DNA from: Cupriavidus sp. YR651
Lineage (GTDB): Bacteria; Pseudomonadota; Gammaproteobacteria; Burkholderiales; Burkholderiaceae
Direction: 5' to 3'
Length of the DNA: 64,000 nucleotides
Assembly: GCF_900101625.1 (NCBI RefSeq)
Contig: NZ_FMYZ01000002.1
Span: 124,001 to 188,000 of the forward strand
The notes under the pieces were generated by a model. That model saw only the letters and a program-made list of their open reading frames with translations, did no database searches and was not told the origin of the DNA. A program made the position numbers and the translations under genes. Below are positions 34,444 to 42,566 of the stretch, piece by piece (within the stretch, counting starts at the first letter, position 1; the number at the start of each line of letters is the position of its first letter).

Positions 34444-35520
34444 ATGCTCTACCGCGAATCCGGCCAGTTCAAGACCAGCTACGTCGCCGACAGCCAGATC
34501 TTCCCCATCCGCCAGGACCGTATCGGCTTCGGGGTCCTGATGGCGGTGGCCTTCATCGGCATTCCGCTGGTCGGCTCCGAGTACTGGTTCACCGCCATCC
34601 TGACGCCCTTCCTGATTCTCGCGCTGGCGGCGCTGGGGCTGAATATCCTGACCGGCTACGCCGGGCAGTTGTCGCTGGGCACCGCCGCCTTCATGGCCGT
34701 GGGCGCGTATGCGGCCTACAACTTCCAGCTTCGCATCGAGGGCATTCCGGTGCTGCTGACGTTCATCCTCGCCGGGTTGTCCGCGGCGCTGGTGGGCGTC
34801 GCGTTCGGGCTGCCGTCGCTGCGGATCAAGGGCTTCTACCTGGCCGTGGCGACGCTGGCCGCGCAGTTCTTCGTGGTGTGGGCGCTGACCAAGTTTCCCT
34901 GGCTGTCGAACAACAGTTCGTCGGGCGTGATCACGGCGCAACGGCTCGATCTGTTCGGCATCGCCATCGACACGCCGGTCAAGCGCTACCTGTTCGTGCT
35001 GGCGATGGTCACCGTCCTGGCGCTGATCGCCAAGAACCTCGTGCGCTCCGCCACGGGCCGCGCGTGGATGGCCGTGCGGGACATGGATGTGGCCGCCGAG
35101 GTCATCGGCATTCCGCTGATGCGCACGAAGCTGCTCGCCTTCGCGGTCAGCTCGTTCTACTGCGGTGTGGCGGGCGCGCTGTACGCTTTCTGCTATCTCG
35201 GTTCGGTGGAGCCCGATGGCTTCTCGCTGGACCTGTCGTTCCGCATCCTGTTCATGATCATCATCGGCGGCGTGGGCAGCATCCTGGGGTCGTTCCTCGG
35301 TGCCGCGTTCATCCTGCTGCTGCCGATCTTCCTGGATAACGTGCTGCCGGGGCTGGCGGCGCTGCTGCACCTGCCGTTCACCAACGCCACCGTGTCGCAC
35401 ATCCAGCTCATGGTGTTTGGCGGCCTGATCATCTTCTTCCTGATCGTGGAGCCGCATGGCCTGGCGCGGCTCTGGCAGATCGCCAAGGAGAAACTGCGCC
35501 TGTGGCCGTTCCCGCACTAG
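34444..35520 (+). CDS. livM: LivM-type ABC transporter permease
   Basis: This 358-residue permease subunit has about ten predicted helices. GLNILTGYAGQLSLGTAAFMAVGAYAAYN is the LivM hallmark, and RDMDVAAEVIGIPLMRTKLLAFAVSSFYCGVAGAL the EAA-like loop. GGAGG lies 7 bp before the ATG. The stop codon TAG shares its last base or two with the left end of a shortened repeat element at 35520, so the element's insertion point defines the gene's end. The C-terminus is otherwise of normal length. Confidence 0.95.
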   Translation: MLYRESGQFKTSYVADSQIFPIRQDRIGFGVLMAVAFIGIPLVGSEYWFTAILTPFLILALAALGLNILTGYAGQLSLGTAAFMAVGAYAAYNFQLRIEGIPVLLTFILAGLSAALVGVAFGLPSLRIKGFYLAVATLAAQFFVVWALTKFPWLSNNSSSGVITAQRLDLFGIAIDTPVKRYLFVLAMVTVLALIAKNLVRSATGRAWMAVRDMDVAAEVIGIPLMRTKLLAFAVSSFYCGVAGALYAFCYLGSVEPDGFSLDLSFRILFMIIIGGVGSILGSFLGAAFILLLPIFLDNVLPGLAALLHLPFTNATVSHIQLMVFGGLIIFFLIVEPHGLARLWQIAKEKLRLWPFPH

Positions 35521-35631
35521 AGGTCGTTTCAAAAAGATCCTGGCGTCGTTGCGCGGCCTTGCCGTACCAGTTGTACTGTCTGCGGCCGCGCGCCTAGCCA
35601 GGACCGCTTCGCTTCATTTTGAAACAACCTC
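35520..35631. repeat. Inverted-repeat element, internally deleted copy
   Basis: This 112-bp copy has both termini (GAGGTCGTTTCAAAA and TTTTGAAACAACCTC) but lacks 78 bp of the central palindromic part present in the 190-bp copies. The junction falls at the CTGCGGCCGCG block. Both ends carry matching changes (GTTTC/GAAAC instead of GCTTC/GAAGC), which preserve pairing. Confidence 0.9.
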
Positions 35632-35708
35632 TTCAGGCAATAGGAGTACCTGGAAAGATTTCTACGTCGTTCTTATAACAACGCCCGTCCGAGGTGAAGG
35701 AGACAGTC

Positions 35709-37052
35709 ATGACAACCGTATTTCGCAATGTGCAGCGCGCCGCCCTGGTGGTCAGCGTCGCGGCTGCGCTGCTGGCGCCGTCAATACCGGCGCTGGCGCA
35801 AGCCAACGAGCAGTTCGTCGCGTTGCCAAGCTATCGCGTGGGCCCTTACGGTGCCAACGGGCAATCGTTCTATGGCGGCTTTGTCGACTACCTGAACTAC
35901 GTCAACCTGAAGGATGGCGGCGTCAATGGCGTCAAGCTGTCGTGGGAAGAGTGCGAGACCGAGTACAACAACGCCAAGGGCGTGGAGTGCTACGAGCGGC
36001 TGAAGGCCAAGAACAGCACGAGCAAGGGCACGGCGTACCACACCATGTCCACCGGCATTTCCTACGCGCTGGTCGACAAGACCGCCGGCGACAAGGTGCC
36101 GCTGGTGATGATGGGCTACGGCCGCACCGACGCCGTCGATGGCTCGGTGTTCCCCTACGCGTTTCCGCTGGTGACCACGTACCAGATGCAGGTGTCGGCC
36201 ATCGTCAGGTTCCTGGCGTCGAAGAACGGTGGCTCGCTGGCGGGCAAGAAGATCGTCTACCTGTATCACGACTCGGCGTATGGCAAGGAGCCGATCGTCG
36301 CGCTGGAGGCGGAGGCGAAGCTCGGCAAGTTCAACCTGGTCGAGATTCCCGTGGCGCACCCCGGCAACGAGCAGGGCGCGCAATGGCTGAAGATTCGCCA
36401 GGAGAACCCCGACTACGTGATCTTCTGGGGCTGGGGCGTGATGAACCAGACCGCGCTGAAGGCCGCGCAGAAGGTTGGCTTTTCGCGCGACAAGATGATC
36501 GGGTCCTGGTGGGCCGGGTCCGAGGAAGATACGGTGCCGGCCGGCGACGCTGCCAAGGGCTACATGAGCGCCACCTGGAACGTGGCGGGCAAGAGCGTGC
36601 CGCTGATCGCGGACATCGACAAGGTGGTGTATGGCGCCAGCAAGGGCAATATGCAGGACCGCAACAAGGTCGGGTCGGTGCTCTATAACCGCGGCGTGTC
36701 GGCGGCGGTGGTGACCGTGGAGGCCATCCGCGTGGCGCAGGCGAAGTTCGGCAAGGGCAAGGTGATGACCGGCGACGACATGCGCTGGGCGTTCGAGAAC
36801 CTGAACCTGACCAGTGCGCGCCTGCAGCAGCTCGGTGCCACGGGCCTGCTGCCCGAGATCAAGACCAGCTGCGACAACCACGAAGGCTCGGGCAAGGTGA
36901 AGATCCAGCAATGGGATGGCACCAAGTGGGTGGTGGTGTCCGACTGGATCGAAGGCAACAAGAACCTGATCCACCCGCTGTTCAAGGCGACCGCCGCGCA
37001 GTACGCGAAGGAGAAGGGCATCACGCCGGCTTGCATGAAGTTGCAAGGCTAG
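35709..37052 (+). CDS. livK: LivK-type periplasmic substrate-binding protein
   Basis: This 447-residue secreted receptor has a signal peptide of about 32 residues ending IPALAQA, then a two-lobed Peripla_BP_6 fold (SYRVGPYGANGQSFYGGFVDYLNYVN...). It is longer than amino-acid LivK proteins (about 370) and resembles receptors paired with aromatic-acid or fatty-acid type HAAT systems. AAGGAG lies before the ATG at 35709; an in-frame ATG 15 bp earlier is less likely. TATAAC at 35674-35679 could be a local -10, so it may also be transcribed alone after the repeat element. The ligand is unknown. Confidence 0.93.
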   Translation: MTTVFRNVQRAALVVSVAAALLAPSIPALAQANEQFVALPSYRVGPYGANGQSFYGGFVDYLNYVNLKDGGVNGVKLSWEECETEYNNAKGVECYERLKAKNSTSKGTAYHTMSTGISYALVDKTAGDKVPLVMMGYGRTDAVDGSVFPYAFPLVTTYQMQVSAIVRFLASKNGGSLAGKKIVYLYHDSAYGKEPIVALEAEAKLGKFNLVEIPVAHPGNEQGAQWLKIRQENPDYVIFWGWGVMNQTALKAAQKVGFSRDKMIGSWWAGSEEDTVPAGDAAKGYMSATWNVAGKSVPLIADIDKVVYGASKGNMQDRNKVGSVLYNRGVSAAVVTVEAIRVAQAKFGKGKVMTGDDMRWAFENLNLTSARLQQLGATGLLPEIKTSCDNHEGSGKVKIQQWDGTKWVVVSDWIEGNKNLIHPLFKATAAQYAKEKGITPACMKLQG

Positions 37053-37129
37053 TTTGTGATGGGTGTTCTCCCCTCTCTTGCATGGCGGGAGAGGGGAGCG
37101 AAACAGGTGGTCGAATCAGGAATGCCGAC

Positions 37130-37945
37130 ATGACCCTTCTCTCCGTCAACAACATCGAAGTTATCTACGATCACGTGATCCTGGTGCTCAAGGGCGTCTC
37201 GCTGGAGGTGCCGGAGGGCCGGATCGTGGCCCTGCTGGGCGCCAACGGCGCGGGCAAGACCACCACGCTCAAGGCCATCTCCAACCTGCTGCACGCGGAG
37301 CGCGGCGACGTGACCAAGGGATCGATCGAGTATCGCGGCGACCGTATCGACCAGCTCACGCCCAACGACCTCGTCAGGCGTGGCGTGATCCAGGTGATGG
37401 AGGGGCGCCATTGCTTCGCCCATCTGACCATCGAGGAAAACCTGCTCACGGGCGCCTATACGCGCGGACTGTCGCGCGGCGATACGCGCGATGAACTCGA
37501 AAAGATCTACACCTATTTCCCGCGCCTGAAGACGCGCCGCAAGTCGCAGGCGGGCTACACCTCGGGCGGCGAACAACAGATGTGCGCGATTGGCCGGGCG
37601 ATGATGGCCAAGCCGGCGATGATCCTGCTCGATGAGCCGTCGATGGGGCTGGCGCCGCAGATCGTCGAGGAGATCTTCGAGATCGTGCGCGACCTGAACA
37701 CGCGCGAGAGGGTCAGCTTCCTGCTGGCCGAACAGAACACGATGGTCGCGCTGCGCTATGCCGACTACGGCTACATCCTCGAGAACGGCCGCGTGGTGAT
37801 GGATGGCGCCGCCGAATCGCTGCGCACCAACGAGGACGTGAAGGAGTTTTACCTGGGCGTGGCGGCTAACGATGCCGACGGCGCCGCGCGCAAATCCTTC
37901 CGTGACGTGAAGAGCTATCGCCGCCGCAAGCGCTGGCTGGCCTGA
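37130..37945 (+). CDS. livF: LivF-type ABC transporter ATPase
   Basis: This 271-residue second ATPase of the importer begins MTLLSVNNIEVIYDHVI. Walker A is LLGANGAGKTT, the signature-like YTSGGEQQMCAIGRAMMAKP and Walker B MILLDEPSMGLAP. The 30 residues after the usual LivF end (KSFRDVKSYRRRKRWLA) are basic. I chose the ATG at 37130; the open frame extends upstream into livK. It is 77 bp after livK and 12 bp before the PaaK-like gene. Confidence 0.94.
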   Translation: MTLLSVNNIEVIYDHVILVLKGVSLEVPEGRIVALLGANGAGKTTTLKAISNLLHAERGDVTKGSIEYRGDRIDQLTPNDLVRRGVIQVMEGRHCFAHLTIEENLLTGAYTRGLSRGDTRDELEKIYTYFPRLKTRRKSQAGYTSGGEQQMCAIGRAMMAKPAMILLDEPSMGLAPQIVEEIFEIVRDLNTRERVSFLLAEQNTMVALRYADYGYILENGRVVMDGAAESLRTNEDVKEFYLGVAANDADGAARKSFRDVKSYRRRKRWLA

Positions 37946-37957
37946 CCCCAGGACATC

Positions 37958-39208
37958 ATGGCTGAATATTTCGATTCGCTCGAGACGCGCGCGCCGGCCG
38001 AGCGCGAGGCGGCGTTGCTCGCCGCGCTGTCGCGCCAGGTGGCGCATGCCCAGTCGCACGCGCCGTACTTTGCCGAGGTGCTGCGCGAGGTCGATCCCCG
38101 CGCGCTGACGTCGCGCGAGGCGCTGGCTGCCTTGCCGGTCACGCGCAAGTCGGAGCTCACCGCGCGCCAGCGCACGATGCCGCCGTTGGGCGGGCTCAAC
38201 GCCACGCCGTTGGGCGGCTTGCGGCATGTGTTCCAGTCGCCGGGGCCGATCAATGAGCCGGACGGCCATTCGGCGGACTGGTGGCGCACCGCGCGGGCGA
38301 TGTTCGCGGCGGGCTTCCGTGCGGGCGACCTGGTCTACAACACGTTCTCCTACCACTTCACGCCGGCCGGGATGATGATGGAAGCCGGCGCGCACCGGAT
38401 CGGCTGCTGCGTGTTTCCGGCGGGCGTCGGCCAGACGGAGTCGCAGGTGCAGGCGCTGGCCAGCCTGCGGCCATCGGCCTATGCCGGCACGCCGTCATTC
38501 CTCAAGCTGCTGCTGGAGCGCGGCGAGGAGATGGGAACACCCTGCGCGAGCCTGAGCAAGGCCCTGGTGTCCGGCGAGGCCTGCCCGCCGCCGCTACGTG
38601 CATGGCTGCAGGACCACGGCATCACCGCGCGGCAGATGTATGGCACGGCGGACCTTGGCCTGATCGCTTTCGAGACCGATGGGGGTGACGGCTGGGTGGT
38701 CGATGAAGGCGTGCTGGTGGAGATCGTGGAGCCGGGCGGCACGAAGCCGATGCCCGAGGGCGAAACCGGCGAAGTCGTCGTCACGGTGCTTGGCAACGGC
38801 GACTATCCGCTGATCCGCTTCGGGACCGGCGACCTGTCGGCGATCGTCACGGATTCCTCGCATCGCGCCAGTCCATGCGGCCGAACCAATATCCGGCTCA
38901 AGGGATGGCTGGGCCGGGCCGACCAGACCACCAAGGTCAAGGGCATGTTCGTGCATCCCGGGCAGGTGGCGGACGTGGTCCGTCGCCATCCGGAGGTGCG
39001 TGCGGCGCGGCTGGTGGTGACGGGTTCGGTTGGCGCGGACACCATGACGCTGCACTGCGACGCCACGCACGACGACGAAGGCCTGGCGCGCGCCATCGGC
39101 GAATCCATGCGCGAGGTCCTGCGCCTGCGCGGCGAGGTACGGTTCGTGTCGGCGGGATCGCTGCCGCAGGATGGCAAAGTGATCGAAGACGCGCGAGACT
39201 ACAGCTGA
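37958..39208 (+). CDS. PaaK-like phenylacetate-CoA ligase family protein
   Basis: This 416-residue protein is in the PaaK/CapK branch of AMP-forming ligases. Visible blocks are ALAALPVTRKSEL, SYHFTPAGMMMEAGAHRIGCCVFPAGVGQTESQV, the YGTADLGLIAFE region corresponding to YGxTE, and IRFGTGDLSAI. The usual SSGTTG P-loop is replaced by FQSPGPINEPDG, so ATP handling may differ or the activity may be altered. It is the last gene of the ligase-liv cluster, suggesting a second activation step on the imported acid. Substrate unknown. Confidence 0.87.
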   Translation: MAEYFDSLETRAPAEREAALLAALSRQVAHAQSHAPYFAEVLREVDPRALTSREALAALPVTRKSELTARQRTMPPLGGLNATPLGGLRHVFQSPGPINEPDGHSADWWRTARAMFAAGFRAGDLVYNTFSYHFTPAGMMMEAGAHRIGCCVFPAGVGQTESQVQALASLRPSAYAGTPSFLKLLLERGEEMGTPCASLSKALVSGEACPPPLRAWLQDHGITARQMYGTADLGLIAFETDGGDGWVVDEGVLVEIVEPGGTKPMPEGETGEVVVTVLGNGDYPLIRFGTGDLSAIVTDSSHRASPCGRTNIRLKGWLGRADQTTKVKGMFVHPGQVADVVRRHPEVRAARLVVTGSVGADTMTLHCDATHDDEGLARAIGESMREVLRLRGEVRFVSAGSLPQDGKVIEDARDYS

Positions 39209-39221
39209 GCTACGCCTTGAA

Positions 39222-39686
39222 CTACGCCTGGGGGTCGCCCGTATTGGGATAGCCCCCGCGCGGTCGCGTCGGCAAGCGCACCATCCACACCGTGACGGCC
39301 AGGCCGATGGCCAGCAGCGTGAGCGACGATACCGGTCGCGCGCGCAGCAGCCAGGCCGTGGTGCCCATCGAGGTCCACATCATCGACAGCGCGAGGCACT
39401 TGGCGCGCAGCGGAATGCTGCGGTGGGCCTGCCAGTCACGCACGAGTGGCCCGAAGCGCTCGTGCGTGATCAGCCAGTTGTGGAATTTCTCCGACCCGCG
39501 TGCGAAGCACGCGGCCGCCAGCAAGATGAATGGCGTGGTCGGCAGCAACGGCAGGAAGATGCCGATGATGCCGAGGGCAAGGCTCAGGATGCCGCAGGTG
39601 ACCCAGAATGCGCGAATCGCGCGCTCATGGGGCGTGCGCGCGTCGGGCGAGGCTTCGGTCTGGCGTTTGGGGTCGGTCGGCGGCAA
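39222..39686 (-). CDS. YbaN-like inner-membrane protein (DUF454)
   Basis: This roughly 154-residue membrane protein has the DUF454 core: ILSLALGIIGIFLPLLPTTPFILLAAACFARGSEKFHNWL, followed by a second hydrophobic pair near the C-terminus. Function is unknown. No ATG or GTG codon lies between the nitronate monooxygenase stop and the conserved core; the best start is a TTG at 39686, without a convincing Shine-Dalgarno sequence. It may be translated by coupling to the upstream gene, which ends 29 bp before. Confidence 0.75.
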   Translation of the reverse strand: MPPTDPKRQTEASPDARTPHERAIRAFWVTCGILSLALGIIGIFLPLLPTTPFILLAAACFARGSEKFHNWLITHERFGPLVRDWQAHRSIPLRAKCLALSMMWTSMGTTAWLLRARPVSSLTLLAIGLAVTVWMVRLPTRPRGGYPNTGDPQA

Positions 39687-39715
39687 GGGAGGGCGTGGCG
39701 AGGCGAAAAACGCCC

Positions 39716-40693
39716 TTATCGTACCAGCCCCAGGCGGGCGCGCGCCGCATCGTACTCGGCCGTCATCCGTGCCACGATTTCGCCGGCGGTGGGGATGTCG
39801 TGGATCTGGCCCACGCCCTGGCCGGCGCCCCAGATGTCCTTCCATGCCTTGGCCTTGGAGGCGCCGCTGGAAAAATCCATCTTGGTCTTGTCCGCCACCG
39901 GCAGGTTGTCCGGGTCCAGGCCGGAGTTGCTGATGCTCTCGCGGATGTAGTTGCCGTGCACGCCCGTGAACAGGTTCGTGTAGACGATGTCCGCGGCGGC
40001 GGAGCTGGTGATCGACTGCTTGTATTCGGTGCTGGCGTGGGCCTCTTGCGACGCGATGAAGCGGGTGCCCACATAGGCGAAGTCGGCGCCCATGGCCTGC
40101 GCGGCCAGCACGGCGTCGCCGGTGGTGATGGAGCCCGACAGCGCGATGGGGCCGTCGAAGATCTTGCGCACTTCACCCACCAGCGCGAACGGCGACAGCA
40201 TGCCCGCGTGGCCGCCGGCACCGGCTGCCACCAGGATCAGGCCATCCACGCCGGCCTCGATGGCCTTCTCCGCATGGCGCAGGTTGATGACGTCATGCAG
40301 CACGATGCCGCCGTAGCTGTGCACGGCGTCGATCATTTCCTTGACAGGCGCGCGCAGCGACGTGATGAAGATCGGCACCTTGTGATCGACGCAAACCTTC
40401 ACGTCGTGCTCCAGCCGCGCGTTGGACGTATGCACGATCTGGTTCACGGCGACGGGCCCCACGGGCTTGCCCGGGTTGGCCGCCTTGAACGCCGCCAGGT
40501 CTTCCTGGATCTGCGTGAGCCATTCGTCGAGCAGCTCCGCCGGGCGTGCGTTCAGCGCCGGGAAGGATCCGACGATGCCGGCCTTGCACTGCGCCAGCAC
40601 CAGCTCGGGGTAGCTGACGATGAACATCGGCGACGCAATGACGGGCAGGGCCAGGTTTTGCAGGGCCGGTGGAATATGTTTGGCGGCAGGCAT
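39716..40693 (-). CDS. Nitronate monooxygenase (NPD family)
   Basis: This 325-residue FMN-dependent TIM-barrel enzyme oxidises alkyl nitronates. The N-terminal LPVIASPMFIVSYPELVLAQCKAGIVGSFP, the HDVINLRHAEKAIEAGVDGLI region and the FMN-phosphate loop GAGGHAG are typical of the class that includes PA1024-like enzymes. GGAGA precedes the ATG. A TATAAT hexamer and a perfect palindrome GAACGATCGTTC lie 48-66 bp upstream. In many genomes such genes accompany fatty acid degradation, and the operator type here agrees with that, but the true substrate is open. Confidence 0.92.
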   Translation of the reverse strand: MPAAKHIPPALQNLALPVIASPMFIVSYPELVLAQCKAGIVGSFPALNARPAELLDEWLTQIQEDLAAFKAANPGKPVGPVAVNQIVHTSNARLEHDVKVCVDHKVPIFITSLRAPVKEMIDAVHSYGGIVLHDVINLRHAEKAIEAGVDGLILVAAGAGGHAGMLSPFALVGEVRKIFDGPIALSGSITTGDAVLAAQAMGADFAYVGTRFIASQEAHASTEYKQSITSSAAADIVYTNLFTGVHGNYIRESISNSGLDPDNLPVADKTKMDFSSGASKAKAWKDIWGAGQGVGQIHDIPTAGEIVARMTAEYDAARARLGLVR

Positions 40694-40714
40694 GGAGTCT
40701 CCTCAATCCACTGT

Positions 40715-40728
40715 GCGGATGCATCCGC
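40715..40728. promoter_or_regulatory. Palindrome in the leader of the nitronate monooxygenase gene
   Basis: GCGGATGCATCCGC is a perfect 14-bp palindrome between the -10 element and the start codon. It is a possible second operator or RNA hairpin. Confidence 0.4.
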
Positions 40729-40740
40729 ATCCGTCTAATT

Positions 40741-40759
40741 GAACGATCGTTCGATTATA
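40741..40759 (-). promoter_or_regulatory. TetR/PaaR-like operator with promoter
   Basis: On the minus strand TATAAT (40759-40754) is followed at once by the palindrome GAACGATCGTTC (40741-40752). The AACGNNCGTT core matches the pattern known for PaaR-type TetR repressors. A repressor there would block initiation directly. No tetR gene is in the window. From here to 41040 the only other element is the terminator at 40838. Confidence 0.6.
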
Positions 40760-40837
40760 GGGAGTTTCGCTTCGCGCGGCGCTGTCGGGGCGCTAGAGGC
40801 TCCAATCTACGCCACTGGAGTTCGTCAGCGTTCGCGC

Positions 40838-40866
40838 AAAAAAATGCCCCGCGAAACCGCGGGGCA
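40838..40866 (-). terminator. Intrinsic terminator of the dacA-ybeD-rlmI operon
   Basis: Read on the minus strand, GCCCCGCG and CGCGGGGC form an 8-bp stem with a 4-base loop, followed by seven T residues. It lies about 175 bp after the rlmI stop. Confidence 0.9.
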
Positions 40867-41040
40867 ATTACCACGAAGACTGATAAGAAGAGACGGTAAG
40901 ACAACCTGCCAATTGCCTCACCGCGAACCGAAGGATAGTCGGTGAATGTGACCGCCAAAAGACAGCGATGCCACATTTTCCGACCCCCCGGCGAGCGCCA
41001 CGGCAAGTGCCGGACGCGTATCCGGCTCTCCTTCAGTTCC

Positions 41041-42234
41041 TCAGATCTTCTCCAGCAGCAGTCCCTTCAGATACTCGCCTTCAGGGAATGCGGCGGACAT
41101 CGGGTGATCCGTGCCGGCCGACAGGCGGCGCAGGATGCGCGCATCGGTCCGTGCATCGGTGGCCGCGCCGGCCACGATCTTCTGGAACAGCTCCATGCTG
41201 ATCGCACCCGAGCAGGAATACGTGAACAGCAGGCCGCCCGGACGCAGCAGTTGCATGCCGACCAGGTTGATTTCCTTGTACGCGCGCGCGGCACGGTCGA
41301 TATGCTGGGCCGACGGTGCGAACTTGGGCGGATCCAGCACGATCAGGTCGAACTGGCGACCCTCGGCGCGGAACTCGCGCAGCATCTTGAACACGTCGGC
41401 ATCGAGCCACGTGGCACGTGCGGCATCGAAGCCGTTCAGCGCGACGTTGGCTTCGGCGATCTTCAGCGCATCGCCGGACGAATCGATCGACGTCACCGAC
41501 TTGGCGCCACCGCGCAGCGCCGCCAGCGAAAAGCCGCCCGTGTAGCAGAAGCAGTTCAGTACCTCGCGGCCTTCGGCCAGGTCCCCGACGAGCTTGCGGT
41601 TGTCGCGCTGGTCGACGTAGAAGCCGGTCTTGTGGCCGCTGCGCACATCCACGTAGTAGCGCACACCGTGCTCGGTGACGGACAGTTGCGGATCGGGCTC
41701 GGCGCCGGCCAGCACGCCGGTCACCAGCGGCAGGCCCTCGCGCTGGCGCACGGCCGCGTCGGAGCGCTCGTAGACGTTCGGGCAACCGGTCTCCCTGACC
41801 AGCGCCTGCACGAGTGCGTCCTTCCATTGCTCCACGCCGGCGGAGTTGAACTGGCAGACCAGCTGGCCGGTCTCGCCGGTGCCGTAGTAGTCGACGATCA
41901 GGCCCGGCAGCCGGTCCGATTCGCCGAAGATCAGGCGCACGGCATTGCTGTCGCGCACCCATTGCCTGCGGTGGGCGATGGCGGCGCCCACGCGGCGCTT
42001 GAACAGCGCGTGATCGACGGGTTCGTTCTCGTCGAACGTCCACACGCGGGCGCGGATCTGGGATTCGGGGCTGTAGGCACCCTTGGCCAGGAAGCGGCCA
42101 TCGGCGGCGCGGATGGTCACGGTCGAGCCGGGCTCGCAGCGGCCTTCGGTGCTGGCGATGCCCGTGGCGTAGACCCAGGGATGGCGCCGGAGCAAGGACT
42201 TTTCCTTGCCGGGCTTGAGGGTGATGACGTTCAT
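41041..42234 (-). CDS. rlmI: RlmI-like 23S rRNA (cytosine-5)-methyltransferase
   Basis: This 397-residue enzyme has an N-terminal PUA domain (about residues 1-80, LKPGKEKSLLRRHPWVYATGI), an EEHD-like middle domain and a Rossmann methyltransferase. The SAM-binding block is VLNCFCYTGGFSLAALRGGA, motif IV LDPPKFAPS, and the catalytic-cysteine region TYSCSGAIS. RlmI methylates C1962 of 23S rRNA. The gene starts 4 bp after the ybeD stop, so it is the last gene of a three-gene operon with dacA and ybeD. In many relatives the lipB gene follows ybeD instead. Confidence 0.93.
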   Translation of the reverse strand: MNVITLKPGKEKSLLRRHPWVYATGIASTEGRCEPGSTVTIRAADGRFLAKGAYSPESQIRARVWTFDENEPVDHALFKRRVGAAIAHRRQWVRDSNAVRLIFGESDRLPGLIVDYYGTGETGQLVCQFNSAGVEQWKDALVQALVRETGCPNVYERSDAAVRQREGLPLVTGVLAGAEPDPQLSVTEHGVRYYVDVRSGHKTGFYVDQRDNRKLVGDLAEGREVLNCFCYTGGFSLAALRGGAKSVTSIDSSGDALKIAEANVALNGFDAARATWLDADVFKMLREFRAEGRQFDLIVLDPPKFAPSAQHIDRAARAYKEINLVGMQLLRPGGLLFTYSCSGAISMELFQKIVAGAATDARTDARILRRLSAGTDHPMSAAFPEGEYLKGLLLEKI

Positions 42235-42238
42235 GCGG

Positions 42239-42544
42239 TTACAGCACCACCTTGACCATCGGGTGCGAAGTCAGCGCGCGATACAGGTCGTCGAGCTGCT
42301 CGCGGCTGGTGATCCACACCGTCACCGTCAGGCCGAGGTAGTTGCCATTGCGCGACGGACGCATCTCCATCTTGCCGGCGTGGAAGTCGGGGTCGAAACC
42401 CTGCACCAGGCTCACGATGGCTTCGGCAAAGCCGTCCTGCATCGCGCCCATGACCTTGATCGGGAAAGCGCTCGGGTACTCGATCAGCGAAGCCTGCGGC
42501 GGGATGTCGCCGGGCTGCTGACCGCCATTCGAATCGGTCGTCAT
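42239..42544 (-). CDS. ybeD: YbeD/DUF493 family protein
   Basis: This 101-residue ACT-like small protein contains the family core LIEYPSAFPIKVMGAMQDGFAEAIVSLVQ and a C-terminal DLYRALTSHPMVKVVL. It is thought to be regulatory, and in other proteobacteria is linked to lipoate genes downstream of dacA. The start at 42544 gives MTTDSNGGQQP; a longer in-frame extension overlaps dacA in another phase and is rejected. It lies 22 bp after dacA and 4 bp before rlmI. Confidence 0.92.
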   Translation of the reverse strand: MTTDSNGGQQPGDIPPQASLIEYPSAFPIKVMGAMQDGFAEAIVSLVQGFDPDFHAGKMEMRPSRNGNYLGLTVTVWITSREQLDDLYRALTSHPMVKVVL

Positions 42545-42566
42545 GATCTGATCTCGCTTCGCGTGA

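Noticed and set aside
32146..35532. Very long minus-strand open frame (over 1100 codons) opposite livG, livH and livM
   Set aside because: It is the mirror of three real genes in GC-rich DNA with biased third positions. Its translation is rich in His, Arg, Gln and Asp without domain pattern.
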